A stretch of DNA of 64,000 nt from Prorocentrum cordatum (GCA_963575745.1 CAUYUJ010019090.1:123751-187750); one strand, 5' to 3'; positions 32,611 through 44,150 are shown, counted from the stretch's first letter. The notes: generated from the letters alone by a model not told the origin. Program-made: numbers and translations.

Positions 32611-33386
32611 TCTTACCGTCCGTCACTAGTGCAGCTTACCTCGTGTAAGAAATAGTGTTTTGCAAAGCATTGTATGCGCGGTGTGCGGTGTGAGCGAGGG
32701 GCCTGGTGTTGAAGGTGAGGGTGCTTTGACTGGTCCCGAGGCGGGGGACATTGACATCTCATGCGGCACACCGATGCCATCACGTCCCCGTCATCCTGTC
32801 TTCGCTGGGTTAAATCGACGCCGTGGGACTACCGGGGTGAGAGGTGAGAAGACGCGCGGTTGGATTACCTGAGCCCCCTGTATCCAGTGTGCTTCCTGCT
32901 ACCAAACATGCTCGTTGTCGGGATCATCGGGACAGACCAACTGCGTCTATGCAGAGCTGCTTATGTATGTTGCGTGTGTATGGGGATTGGACAACATAGA
33001 GACGCCTCTTGTAAATCCTTGGGTCTCCAGAAGGCCAGGGCCCTCGCGAGGGCCCGCTGTGGTGGTGCTACTGTGGGGTTGACACCGTGAAGGTCACTGT
33101 TCGAGCTCGCCAGGGGGCCCCGCTGGGCTCGGGATATGATCTGGATTGACATGGGTTGGAAAGGGTTCTTGAGTTCTTGAGGAGTACCTTGAGAGAGCTC
33201 CACTTGGGCCATGTCTGGGAGTATTGTCTTATACGAGACCCTGGTTCAGGGAGGTATCGCATGGCGGTGGAGGAGGAGGAGGAGACGGAGGACCAGTTGC
33301 AAAATGATCTGGGGAGAAAAGCGAGAAGGTTGGCCGCCCTGAGTGAGGGCGAGAGTCGCTGGTGACTCAACCATGACGGCATATGC
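32611..33386 (+). pseudogene. LINE C-terminal linker remnant, no motif recognised
   Basis: Lies between the thumb and the RNase H remnants. Open stretches such as 33,156-33,365 (LRSTLRELHLGHVWEYCL...) look coding but match nothing I recognise. It contains the 18-bp palindrome at 33038-33055. Confidence 0.35.
33038..33055. repeat. Perfect 18-bp palindrome
   Basis: GGGCCCTCGCGAGGGCCC is its own reverse complement. Confidence 0.95.
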
Positions 33387-33900
33387 ATGGAAATTAGAAG
33401 TGGCAGCCAGATTGTGATCGGGTGGCTGAATGGAAGATATTGCTGCGTAGTGATATATATATATATAAACATATACATATGCGCACCATCAAGAGCATGC
33501 AGAGCCGCTTATATGATATGAGTAAACATATCAATCTCTGAGTCCTGAATTGGGAAGGGCAATGTGGAAGTGGGTGTATCGGGAGGGGAACGAGGAGGCG
33601 GATGCGGAGATTCATTTTGCCCGTGAAGGTGGTGCGACTTCTGAGATGCGGTGGGATCATTGCTTTCTTGACTTACCGAGCTCGAATTTTATGTGTGTAC
33701 GAGCTATGAGAGGCTTTCTTGATGGCGGCAAGTGTGATGTAGGTGTCTCGTATGGCTGGGTGATGGATTTTGACATTGTTATCCCTACTCCTTCCTCTAA
33801 CTATCCAGGGTTTCAGGTGGCAGACAGGTGTTTGCCGCCGTGCTTTAATGATCGCGTCCCACTGTGAAATCACGCAGGCTGAGTTAGCATCTGAGGAAAG
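33387..33900 (+). pseudogene. Permuted RNase H remnant
   Basis: Four RNase H signatures over three frames. The first is RSGSQIVIGWLNGRY at 33,396-33,440, which aligns with GDSxxVVNWxxG but has lost the Asp. The second is WVYREGNEEADAEI, with Asp at 33601-33603. The third is GFLDGGKCDVGVSYGW, with Asp at 33721-33723. The fourth is EITQAELASEESLL, with Glu at 33881-33883. The order C-half then N-half is the same as in the LINE at 1455-6857, although the sequences differ clearly, so the two copies support each other. Confidence 0.7.
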
Positions 33901-34004
33901 CCTTCTTTGGATATCTTTGAGCTTGCTTCTTGGATGTAATTCTGAGTTGCTATTGTTAGTAGTTCTGCCTCCGTGGAGGCTCGAGATGACCGACCGCAGA
34001 ACCG

Positions 34005-34600
34005 CAGAACCAAGGTTGACGGTTTACCGCCGGCGCCAAGTCGTTCGAACTCCTTTGAGCGCGTGATGGGGTGGCACGATCAGTTTCAAATAATACCATG
34101 CGGGCCGCTCTCGCGCGTCTTCCGCGCGCAGTTCGAGTTCCTTCCAAAAACTTCATCGCCGACGCGAAGACGCCGTCATCGTCGTTGGCGTGATCAGCAT
34201 CGGTGCCTTCATTGGCTGTCCCGTCGTCGCTGTCAGCATCGTCGCCAGCGTCGCTACTATCGTCATCGTGTCTACCGTTGTCGACGTTGCCATGATACGG
34301 CTCCCGCCCAAGTCACCGACTTGCCCTGAAGTGCTCGTTGGAGTGTGCCGAGCGGTCAGCGCCACCGCATTCGCGTCGGTCGCGCCAAACTAGCTGGCCG
34401 CTGCGTGCGCAAGCGTGCGCGGCTATCGCGGCCGCAATGTTTCACCAGCCAGTTCCCAGCACTCATCGCAATCGCTCCAGCGTGGATTTTACAAACCAAG
34501 TTGCGGGTGGGATGATTGCGGGAGCAGTGGGGTTGACAAATTCCAGTTCGGCAAGTGAATTCCACCAAGTAGGTTGCACCTCATTGTTTTGGGCCCACGC
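34005..34600 (+). other. Half hairpin and unassigned sequence
   Basis: Begins with the right half of a junction hairpin (to about 34,040). The rest has CGTCATCGTCG-type microsatellite text near 34,160-34,290 and no recognisable gene. Confidence 0.4.
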
Positions 34601-34739
34601 TGGGCCCGACTATCCTGTGGTGTCGGGTCTTCGTTTAGAATGACAGCGCCCCGCGTTCCTTCCTCCTTTCCCCATGCTTGCTTCTTTGCTCCTCCCGCTC
34701 CTCCTCCCCGCCCTCCCTGCCTTTGTCTCTCCCACCCAG

Positions 34740-37690
34740 CGCAGCGTTTCGCGACCCCGTGGGGGGCCCCCCTAAGTCCCCAACGGCATTGCCCACGTGC
34801 GTTTCCCCACCCAGCGCAGCGTTTCGCGGCTCCATGTGGAGCTCCACGTAAGGCCCCAGTGGCGGTATCCACATGCGCCCCCCCCGCCTAAGGTCCTGGT
34901 GGTGGTGTCTCCAGTGGTGTCAGGTCTTCGTGTTGAAGAACGCACTTCCCGTGTCTCTTCCCTTTCTTTTCTTCCTCGTATTTCTCCTCCTCCTCCTTCC
35001 CCTTCCCTTCCTCCCTCTCCCTCGCCTCCCTCGCGTTTGCGCCCCCTCGCGCGTTTCGTGTGTCCATGGGGAGCTCCACCGAAGACGCCGGCGCCCTTGC
35101 GCCTGCGAAGCGCCCATTTCGGCTCTCCCCTCGCATTTCGTTGCCCCATCGAGAGTTCCACGGGAGGCCCGGCCGCCAGCGCTCGCATGCGGGCGCCGCG
35201 CCCATTGTGGCACGCCGCTCGCGCGTTTCGTGGCCCCAGTGGGAGTTCCTCCGAAGGCCCAGGCGCCCGCGATCGCATGCGGGCGCCGCGCCCATTGTGG
35301 CGCACCTCTCACGCGTTTCGTGGCCCCCAAGGGAGTTCCACCGAATGCCCAGTTGCCAGTGCTGGCACGCGGGCGTCGCGCCCATTTCGTGGCCCCATAG
35401 CCATAGGGAACTCCACCGAAGGTCCAGATGCCAGCGCTCGCATGCTGGCGACGCACCCATCTTGGCACACTCCTTTCACGTTCCGTGGGCCCCATAGGAG
35501 CTCCACCGAAGGCCCAGGCGCCAGCGCTCGCATGCGGGCGCCGCCCCCGCTGTGGCATACCCCTCACGCGTTTTGTGGCCCCATCGGGAGCTCCACCGAA
35601 GGCCCAGATGCCAGCGCTCGCATGCAGGCGCCTGGCCCATTTTGGTACCCCCCTTTACGCGTTTCGTCACCACTAGGAACTCCTCCAGAAGGCCCAGATG
35701 CCAGCGCTCGCATGCGGCCGCCGCACCCACTGTGGCACACCCCTCGCGCGTTTCGTGGCCCCATAGGGAGCTCCACCGAAGGCCGCATGCCCACGTGCCA
35801 GCGCTCGCATGCTGGCGACGCACCCATTTTGGAACACTCCTCGCACGTTTTGTGGCACCATACGGAGCTCAACTGGAGGCCCAGATGCCAGCGGTCGCAT
35901 GCGGCCGCCGCACATATTTTGGCACACCCATCACAAGTCTCGTGGGCTCACTGGAAGTTCCACCGAATGTGGTGTATGCAACGACGGTGCCCACAATTTG
36001 TTAAAAGGGTTGGGTCCTTTGCCAGGCGAATTTTCAATGTCTTTTCCGAACCATCATGTGGTGTTGGGTCCTCGTCTTCAAGAGACATCGCCTCGCATTC
36101 TTCTCCTCTCCCCCTCCTCCTCCTCCTCCTCCTCCTCCTCCTCCTCCTCCTCCTCCTCCTCCTCTTCCTCCCCCTCCTCCCTCCGCCCATCCCTGCCTCT
36201 GCCCACCGCGTGTCCTCGTCGTCGTCAACATCGCCATCAGCATCAGCGACGTCATCATCACCGTCCTCGTCATCAGCATCAGCATCGCCATCATCGTCAT
36301 CAGCTTCATCGCCATCGCCATCACCGTCGGCAGAAACCCAGCGCGCCCAGCACAGCGCTTCGTAGCCCCTATGGGGAGCTCCACCGGAGGCCCCAGTCGC
36401 GGTGTCCACATGCTTCTCCCCTACCCAGCAATGTGTTCCGTGGCCCCATAGGGAGCTCCACCTGAGGCCCCAGTGGCGGTGTCCACATGCGCCTCCCCCA
36501 TCCAGCACAGCGTCTCGTGGCCCCATAGGGACCTCCACCTAAGGCCCCCGTGGCGGTGTCTACATGTCCACATGCGTCCCCCCACCCAAAACAGCGCTTC
36601 GCGGCCACATGGGGAGCTCCACCTAAGCGCCCACTGGCGGTGTTCACATGCGTCTCCCCCACCCGGCATTGCGTTTCGTGACCCCATAGGCAGCTTCTCC
36701 ACTCAAGGCCCTGTGGCGGTGTCCACATGCGTCTCCCGCGCCCCGCGCAGCGTTTCGTGGCTCCATGGGGAGCTCAACCAAAGACAGGCCCCCGTGGGGG
36801 TGTCCACATGCGCCCCCCCCACTCAGCACAGCGTTTCGTGGCCCCAGAGGGAGCTCGACCTCAGGCCCCAGCGGCGGTTTCCACATGGTTCCCCCCGCCC
36901 AGCGCAGCGTTTCGTGGCACTGTAGGGAGCTCCACCAAAAGGCCCCAGCGGCGGTGTCCACGTGCGTCTTCCCCACCCAGCGCAGTTTTTCGTGGCCCCA
37001 TGGGGAGCTCCACCTGAGGCCCCAGTGGAGGTGTCCGCCCTGCGTCACCCCCACCCAGCTCAGCGTTGCGTGGCCCCATAGGGCGATCAACGCACTGGCG
37101 GTGTCCACATGCGTCTCCCCCATCCAGCACGGAGCGTTTCGTAGCCCCATAGGGAGCTCCACCGAAGGCCCCAGTGGCGGTATCCACATGCGCCTTCCCC
37201 ACCCAGCACAGCGTTTCGTGACCCCATAGGGAGCTCCACCTAAGGCGCCAGTGGCGGTGTCCGCCCTGCGTCTCCCCCACCCAGCACTAAGTTCCGTGGC
37301 CCCATAGGGAGCGCCACCTAAGGCCCCAGCGGCGGTGTCCACGTGCGTCGCCTCCCTTGCCACCCAGCATAGCGTATTGTTGCCCTTTAGGGAGCTCCAC
37401 CGAAGATCCCAGCGGCGGATCTCGCATGCGGTTCCCCCGCCCAGTAAAACGTTTCGTGGTCCCATGGGGAGTTTCACCGAAGGTCCCATTGGTGGAACTC
37501 GCATGCGGTTCCCCCGCCCAGTACAGCGTGTCGTGGCCCCAGGGGGAACTCCATTGCAGGCCCCACTGGCGGAACTCGCATGCGGTTCCCCCACCCAACA
37601 GCGTTTCGTGGCCCCAGTAGGGAGCTCCACCTAAGGCGCCAGTGGCGGAACTCGCATGCGGCGCACCCACGCAGCCCAGCGTTTCGTGAC
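34740..37690 (+). repeat. Subrepeat array, + arm
   Basis: Two subtypes. From 35,100 to 35,960 units of about 100 bp carry CAGCGCTCGCATGCGGGCG and CGTTTCGTGGCCCCA. From 36,360 to 37,680 units of about 78 bp carry CCCCAGTGGCGGTGTCCACA and the same GTTTCGTGGCCCCATAGGGA. The centre GGAGCTCC is palindromic. Confidence 0.8.
36108..36182 (+). repeat. (CTC)n microsatellite
   Basis: Uninterrupted CTC/TCC run inside the array, following the internal copy of the terminal text at 36,057. Confidence 0.9.
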
Positions 37691-39010
37691 CCGTCTTCGG
37701 TGGAGCTCCCTATGGGGCAACGAAACTGAGCGCTGGGTGGGGAAGGGCGCATGCGGACTTCGCCATGTGTTCCTTCGGTGGGACTCCGTGTGGGCCACGA
37801 CACGCTGTTCTGGGTGGGGGCGAACTTTGCCACTGGCGCCTTCGGTGGAGCCCCCTATGGGGCAACGAAACGCTGTGCTGGGTGGGAGGGGCGCATGTGG
37901 ACGGTTCTACAGGGGCCTGCTGTGGAGCTCCCTCTGGGCCACGAAACGTTGTTTTGAGTGGGGGAAACGCTTGTGGACTTTGCCATTGGGGCCTTCGGTG
38001 GAGGTCCCTATGGGGCCACGAGGAGACGCATGCGGACTGATCCACTGGTGCCTTTCGTGGAGCTCCCTACGGGGCCACGAAGCGCTGTACTGGTTGGGGA
38101 AGGCGTGTGTGCCGCTGGAGCCTTATGTGGAGCTCCCTCGAAGGCCATGAAACGTTGTATAGGGTATGTGAAACGCATGCGAACGGTGCCACCGGTGCCG
38201 CCGGTGGAGCTCCCTATAGGGCCACAAGACGCTGTGCTGGGTAGGTGGGGCGCATGCGGGCGGTAGTATTGGGACCTTCTGTGGAGCTTCCTATGTGGCC
38301 ACGAAGCGCTGTACTGATAAGGGGGGACGCATGTGGGCGGTAGGCGGTGGCACTGGGACCTTCGGTGGAATTCCGTATGGGGCCACGAAGCGCTGTATTG
38401 GGTGGGGGGGGCGCATGCGGGCGGTGGCACTGGGGCCTTAGGTGGAGCTCCCAATGGGGCCGCGAAACGCTGTAGTGGGTGGGGTGACGCATGCGGGCGG
38501 TAGTACTGGGGTCCTTCTGTGGAGCTCCCTGGGGGGGCACGAAGCGTTTTACGGCCTGGGGCGGGCGCATGCGGGCGGTAACACTGGGGCCTTCGATGTA
38601 GCTCCCTATGTGCCATGAAGCGCTGTACTTGGTGGGTGGGGCGCATGCGGGCGGTAGCGCTGGGATCTTCGGTGGAACTCCCTATGTGGCTACGAAGCTT
38701 CGTGCTGGTTGGGTAACACTGGGGCCTTAGGTGGAGCTTCCTGTGGGGCCACGAAACGTTTTACTTGGTGGGGGGATACATGCGGGCGGTAGCACATGAA
38801 CCTTCGGTGGGACTCCCTATGCGGCCACGAAGCGCTGTACTAGGTGGGGGGGGAACGCATGCGGGCGGTAGTACTGGGATCTTCGGTGGAGCTCCCTGTA
38901 GGGCCACGAGGGGCAGTTATGGGTGGGGGGGGACGCACGCGGGCGGTAGCAGTTGGGCCTGCGGTGGTGCTCCCTATGGGGCCACGAAGCGCTGTACTGT
39001 GTGGGGGAAA
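37691..39010 (-). repeat. Subrepeat array, inverted arm
   Basis: Same unit on the minus strand: TTCGGTGGAGCTCCCTATGG, GGGGCCACGAAGCGCTGTAC, GGGGCGCATGCGGGCGGTAG, spaced near 78-85 bp. Confidence 0.8.
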
Positions 39011-39110
39011 CGCAGAGAGGAGGGAGGAGGGGGAGGAGGAGAATGGAAACAGGCAGCAACGCGGGGCGCTATCTCCTCAAAACGAGGACCCACCCCCGCA
39101 GGATGGTTGA

Positions 39111-39527
39111 GACAAATAGTAAGGTGATGATTTTCGTGCTCTCTGTTTTTTTCGATTATTCTGCATTTTCTTCCAACATCCGCCTGTAGGAGAACATGCC
39201 CGACCTGAGGCTACGACGAGGATACATCCGTTCCAGACCGTTCCAGCGCGTTGTCAGATCGTTCTGGAACGCTTTGACAAGGCCGCGGCGCCCGAGGTAT
39301 CCTCCACAGCCGCGTGATCTCAGGTATTCTCGAGGTGTCCTCGCCCGATTTGCTTCCTCGTCCTGGCTTCGTCCCAAACCGGGCCCCACCGAACCCAGCC
39401 TTGCCAGCGCCTGGCCAGCGACGCCGCCGCCGCGCCGTCGCAGGGCGCCCCCAGGGGGCCGGGGGCCCGAGCATGCCGCGCCTCGGCAGGGCGGGAGCCG
39501 CACGCGCGCCGCGCAGGTGGCGCCGCC

Positions 39528-39530
<3 letters not shown>
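39111..39530. other. Unassigned stretch
   Basis: Short AT-rich patch (39,120-39,180), then GC-rich unique-looking DNA with GTTCCAGACCGTTCCAGCGC. The open frames have no recognisable domain. Confidence 0.3.
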
Positions 39531-39588
<58 letters not shown>

Positions 39589-39940
39589 GTGGCGGTGGCG
39601 GCGTCGTCGTCGTCGTCTTCGTCGGCGGTGACGGCGGCGACGGGGGAGGGGGGGGGATGGGGAGGAGGAGGAGGAGGAGGAGGAGGAGGAGGAGGAGGAG
39701 GAGGAGGAGGAGGAGGAGGAGGGGGTGGAGGAGGAGGAGGAGGGAGGAGGAGGAGGAGGAGGAGGAGGAGGAGGAGGGGGAGGAGGCGGGGGAGGAGGAG
39801 GGGGGGAGGAGGAGGAGGAGGAGGAGAGGAGGAGAAAGAAGAAGAGGAGGAAGAGGAGGAGGAGGAGGAGGAGGAGGAGGAGGAGGAGGAGGAGGAGGAA
39901 AAGGAGGAGGAGGATGAGGTGGAGGAGGAGGAGGAGGAGG
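39531..39940 (+). repeat. (GTC)n then (GGA)n microsatellites
   Basis: GTC repeats to about 39,590, mixed GTC/GGC to 39,650, then GGA/GGAGGG to 39,940. Poly-Gly, poly-Glu and poly-Arg frames here are artefacts. Confidence 0.9.
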
Positions 39941-40914
39941 AAGAGGAATATGAATCAGAAAAGGAAGCTGAGGATGGGGCAGAGGAGGAAAGAGGAGGGG
40001 GAGGGGGATGGGCAACCAGGAGGGAAAAGTTTAGTTACAGGAGGGGCAGGAGAAAGAGGGATGGATGGCAGCAGGAGAAGGAGGGCATGATGAGGAGGAT
40101 GAAGAGGAGGCGGAAGAGCAGCAGGATGATAATTTTCCCCAAGTCTTCAAATACCAGTGAAGATTCACCTCCGCCGACTCCTCTCCGGAACATGTTCAGG
40201 AAGGGGGCTACGAGGACGGGATCGATAAGGGACATGAGGATGAGGTGTGGAAGCAGGAGCAGGGGGGCGGGGGCCCCCCGGCGCCCTGGCAAGCCAGATT
40301 CCAGAGGCAAATCGCCTCGCCCACTGGGTCTCAGCTAGGCTTTGATGGCTGTCCGTAGCAGTGGCCGCTCGTTCTGAGGCGAGGGTGGGGGAGGATGATG
40401 ACTGCGACGAGCAGTTCCGCCGCAGCGGGGGGCCCGAAAGCTGCCCCGCACTGGCAGAGTAGGGGACGGGGCTGAGGACCCAAGGACCAAGTGCGGGAGG
40501 AGGGGCGAGAGGAGGGGGAGGGAAGAGAAAAGGAAGCAGCGGGGGGGATAGTGAGAGAGGAAGGAGGGAGGAAGATGGAGGAATGAGAGAAGGGCGGGAG
40601 GAAGACGGAAGGTGGATAGAGCGGGAACGGGGAGCAGAGCAAGATTGAAAATGGAATCTGAATAGGAAGAGGATAGGGATAGAGAGAAGAGGGAGGAGAG
40701 GAATAGAGAGAGAGAGAGAGAGAGAAGAGTCATGGTAAGGTTGGAAGTGGAAAGAGGAGACGGAGGAGGAGGAGGAGGATGAGGACGAGGAGGACGAGGA
40801 GGATGAGGGACGCGGGAGGAGGATGGGAAATACTACCTGCGGGAGGAAGGTGACGAACGCATGAGGAGGAGAAGGATGAGGAGGAGGAGGAGGGGGAGGA
40901 GAAGGAGGAGGGGG
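39941..40914 (+). repeat. Purine-rich tract, partly degenerate GGA
   Basis: A long G+A-biased plus strand, with a less biased island at about 40,280-40,470. Includes (GA)n near 40,706-40,724. No gene recognised. Confidence 0.6.
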
Positions 40915-41790
40915 AGGAGGAGGGCCAGTGTAAAACCAAGACTTGTCAACGATGTTGAAATACACAGTCAGTCCCTCCAAAATCCTTCTTCACAGGCCCC
41001 TAGAATGGGTCATTTCCACTAGGAAATTGCCCAGTTTGGGGACAATCGTGTAAACATCTTAAAGTGTGCCAAACAACCATTCCCAGGACTTCAACGCCAC
41101 GAGTTAACCTGTTTGTTACGTCTTGGCGATCTTGAATTGTACCAGAACGCTGTTTCTAGATTCCAACACAGCGAATCAACGTAGCTGTTGCGCCCTGACA
41201 ATCTGGAATCGTTTCAACCACCATTTCTGGTACGTTTCCATGAAAACCAGTGACGCTCCTGCAAATTTTCAACACGAATGTGCGCGGCGCCAAGGCGAGA
41301 GCTTCATATTGAAATGGAACCGCCGTCAATCCGTGAAACCATTGCAATTATTTTAGACCGAATGTGCGCGGCGCTAATGCGAGAGCTACATTTTGAAACC
41401 CACCCGCCCTCAATCCGTGAAGCTCTCGTAAGTCTTGATAACGAATGTGCGCGGCGCTAATGCGAGAGCCACATTTTGAAATCGACCCGCCCTCAATGTG
41501 TGAAACTCGTGCAAATTCTTAAACAGAATGTGCGCGGCGCTAAGGCGAGAGCCACATTTTGAAAACCACCCGTATTCAATCCGTGAAACTCTTGCAACGT
41601 TTGAAGACGGATGTACGCGGCGCTGAGGCGAAAGCCACATGTTGAAAACGACCCGCCTTCAATCCGTAACCGGTTAGAATTTTACAACGAATTTACGCGG
41701 CGCGAAGGCGAGAGTATCATTTTGAAAATGAGCCGCCCTCCATTAGTGAGACTGGTGCCAATTTCTTAGCATCAGGGTCATCAGTGGTGA
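40915..41790 (+). repeat. Duplicated block, copy 1
   Basis: Shares CCAGTGTAAA, GGCCCCT...GGGTCATTTCCACT, GTGCCAAACAACCATTC-type text, GAATCAACGTAG...TTGCGCCCT and CATTTCTGGTACG with 44,350-44,690. It is then followed by six roughly 82-bp units with GTGCGCGGCGCTAAGGCGAG (from 41,275). Confidence 0.8.
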
Positions 41791-41868
41791 GGAAGTCTCA
41801 GGCGAAACGCCTGACCCGCCTTTTCGACCGGCCTCGGGGTGCGAACAGGAGGAGGTATCTATAAGGAA
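41791..41868 (+). repeat. Hairpin tail of the duplicated block
   Basis: GAGGAAGTCTCAGGCG (41789-41804) is identical to the start of the 160-bp repeats near 14.7 kb. It runs into CAGGCG AAA CGCCTG, a 6-bp hairpin, then CGGCCTCGGGGTG, which also follows copy 2. Confidence 0.7.
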
Positions 41869-42350
41869 AAGACATGGAGGAAAAGGCGAAGGAGGAGGAG
41901 GAGGCGGAGGAGGAGGAGGAAGAGGGGGAGGGGGAACGGGTCAGAGGGAGAAAGATTATTGGAAGACGGAACCTCGGGATGTAAGGACCGTATCCGCTTC
42001 GCAGAACCTTTGCATGGTTGTTGTGGACTGGCGTGCGAAAACAGCCGTGCAGGCACTGTCCTAACCGACCACGCGAAAAAAGGGGGCATGGGGGAGGAGG
42101 GGGAGGAGGTGGAGGAGGAGGAGGAGGAGGGGGAGGCGGAGGCGGAGGCGGAGGCGGAGGAGGAGGAGGAGGAGCAGGAGCAGGAGGAGGAGGAGGAGGA
42201 GGAGGAGGAGGAGGAGGAGGAGTGGGAGGGGCAGGAGGAGGAGGAGGAGGAGGAGGAGGAGGAGGAGGAGGAGGAGGAGGAGGAGGAGGAGGAGGAGGAG
42301 GAGGAGGAGGAGTGGGAGGGGCAGGAGGAGGAGGAGGAGAAGGAGCTCCA
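41869..42350 (+). repeat. (GGA)n microsatellites around a short unique stretch
   Basis: GGA runs at 41,873-41,935 and 42,090-42,350. Between them a 150-bp unique stretch shows no gene. Confidence 0.85.
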
Positions 42351-43235
42351 ATCATTCACCACCATATGCGCTTTCTCTCCCTGCTCTATCTAGGCATCGT
42401 CACGGACAACTTCTCTTCATCCTTGCTGCTCGGCGCTCCTGGTGTCTGACATGGGCGCGGGGAGCGTGGACGATCGCGGTCGTCCGACTGACGCTGCGAG
42501 CTTCGTTCCCACGGCATGCCCAAGGAAAGGAGTGGGAGGATGAGAAGTTTCAGGGATCGAGGATCGAGTCTCGAGGTTTTGGACGCTCATGGTTCTTTCA
42601 GAGCCCCTCGAGGCCTCCGAGGAGGCCTCCGAGGAGCGGGATGGGGGTCGAGGAGAAAGGAGGTGGAGATGGGAGGGCGGAGGAGGATAGAGGAAGGATG
42701 GAGCAGGGGGGGAGGGAGGGAGAGAGGGCAGGAGCAGAGAAGGGTGAGGATGAGGATGATGAGGAGGCAGATAGAGGGGACGGATCGGACGAAGTGAGAG
42801 AAAGATGGAGGTAAGAAGAGGGAGGGGTTCTGGGATGGATGAAATTGTAGGAGGATTCCTCACCCCTCCTCGCTCTCCCCTTATCTCTCGTCCCAGGCTT
42901 CTGACATTGTGTGTTTCACGACCTGGGCTCCGAGCTGCCGAGCCCATCCTCAGAACCATGCTTTTCGCCACGCGTAATGGGTTTGCGCCCCCCATGGCCC
43001 GAACACGTCCCCTCGGCGACCAAATCAAGCGGAAGCCATGCAGAGTTTTCCACAAGGCCTGGAGGGCCTCGTCGAGGTAGACCTCTCAGACCTCTCCTAG
43101 AGCGCGCTCCGACCGGGCTGGCTCGAGGCGGCCCGGCCGAGGCGAGCTGGGCTCCCCGACGCGTCAAGGTAGCCACACATCGCTGGTTCGCACAGGGCGG
43201 CGTTGTGGAGGGCTTCTCCGAAGGGCTTAGGCGAC
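42351..43235. other. Unassigned GC-rich stretch
   Basis: Mixed purine-rich and unique-looking DNA. Includes GGCCTCCGAGGAGGCCTCCG (near-palindrome at about 42,612). No recognisable coding domain. Confidence 0.3.
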
Positions 43236-43482
43236 CCGTCCTCCTCCTCTCCTCCTCCTCCTCCTCCTTCTCCTCCTCCTCCTCCTCCTCCTCCTCCTCT
43301 CCTCCTCTCCTCTCCCCCCTCCCCTCTCCCCTCCTCCTCCTCCTCCTCCTCCCTCCTCCTCCTCCTCCTCTCCTCCTCCTCCTCCTCCTCCTCCTCCCCC
43401 TCCTCCCCCTCCTCGCCCTCCTCCTCCTCCTCCTCCCCCTCCTCCTTCTCCTCCTCCTCCTCCTCGCCCTCCCCTTCTCGGG
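43236..43482 (-). repeat. (CTC)n, i.e. GGA on the minus strand
   Basis: The only large GGA-type tract in 39.5-49.4 kb with reversed strand bias. Confidence 0.9.
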
Positions 43483-44150
43483 TCGCCTACGGCCCCAGGG
43501 GAAACCGGCCAGGGCGTTGGCCCAAGATGGGGTTGGTGAACGCACCCAGCTGGAGGCTCATATCTCCTTCTTCCAGGGGCCGTTCAGCACGATCGTCTTC
43601 CACCCCGCCATCTGGTCATACTCCTCCTTTTACGCACCCCCAGAAGAAGTCGCATCAGATCGTCGATCCTCGATCCTCCTGCTTCCTCCCCTCCTCCGTC
43701 TGGCGGCGCACCAAGTTGGAGAAGCGAGATGGGGGCAGGCTTTCTCGGAGGGCGGCGGGGCAAGGCTGGTGGCCGTTGGAGCCTTCTGAAATCGACGACA
43801 CGTAAGAGTGACCCTTCGCCGGAGTGACCCGTGGCGCGGGCCCACTGGGGCCCCCCGATCGCCGAACGCGATGCGACAGTAGCGTCTGGCGCTTGTGTTC
43901 GGCCCCCCCCCCCGCGGCCCACAACAAAAACGCGCACCAGAGGCCACTTTTGCCCAGGGCCACTCCTGCGTGTGGACGAGAGAAGGCCCGCTCCCTCTCG
44001 CCCGGCGCGCCGCCGATGCGTCCTTCCGCCCAGCCCCCGCGCCCGCGAGGGCCCCGCGCCGGGCCGCCCCAGCGCCGGCGCGCGCCGCGGTGCTGGATCC
44101 GGCGCCGCACCTCGGGGCGAGCGACGGGGCCACGGAGGGCGGGGGGGCAA
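43483..44150. other. Unassigned GC-rich stretch
   Basis: High GC, open in several frames on both strands, with no motif that I recognise. Confidence 0.3.

Larger units (their letters stand above)
32251..34004 (+). mobile_element. 5'-truncated LINE remnant of a second family
   Basis: Starts inside a reverse transcriptase: GACGATGCCATCCTTGTCCTG reads DDAILVL, an RT motif C, at about 32,249-32,269. It continues through thumb text and ends with RNase H motifs. The host satellite stops at GCTACAGGTCTGTTCA and resumes inside a junction hairpin (CCAAGGTTGACGGTTTACCG) at about 34,005. I found no target-site duplication. The 3' tail has a doubled CGCAGAAC. Several frame changes make it a pseudogene. 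Confidence 0.7.
34600..39110. repeat. Foldback-like element with long inverted arms of subrepeats
   Basis: Both ends share the same terminal text in opposite orientation. On the left it is TGTCGGGTCTTCGTTT...AGCGCCCCGCGTT, then a CCT-rich patch, then GCGTTTCG repeats, from 34,618. The reverse complement of 38,980-39,115 gives the same order. The terminal text also occurs internally at about 34,914 and 36,057. The arms consist of 78-100 bp subrepeats with GGAGCTCC centres. Orientation switches once, at about 37,690. No transposase frame is seen. Long open frames on both strands follow from the subrepeats. Confidence 0.6.

Noticed and set aside
34797-36365. 522-codon open frame across the subrepeat array
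   Set aside because: Follows from stop-poor subrepeats; equally long frames exist on the other strand, and it ends in the (CTC)n poly-Ser/Leu stretch.
39196-40338. 380-codon Gly/Arg/Glu-rich frame
   Set aside because: Pure microsatellite translation of GTC and GGA tracts.
41798-42393. Poly-Glu, poly-Pro and poly-Ser frames on both strands
   Set aside because: (GGA)n translation; no non-repeat domain.
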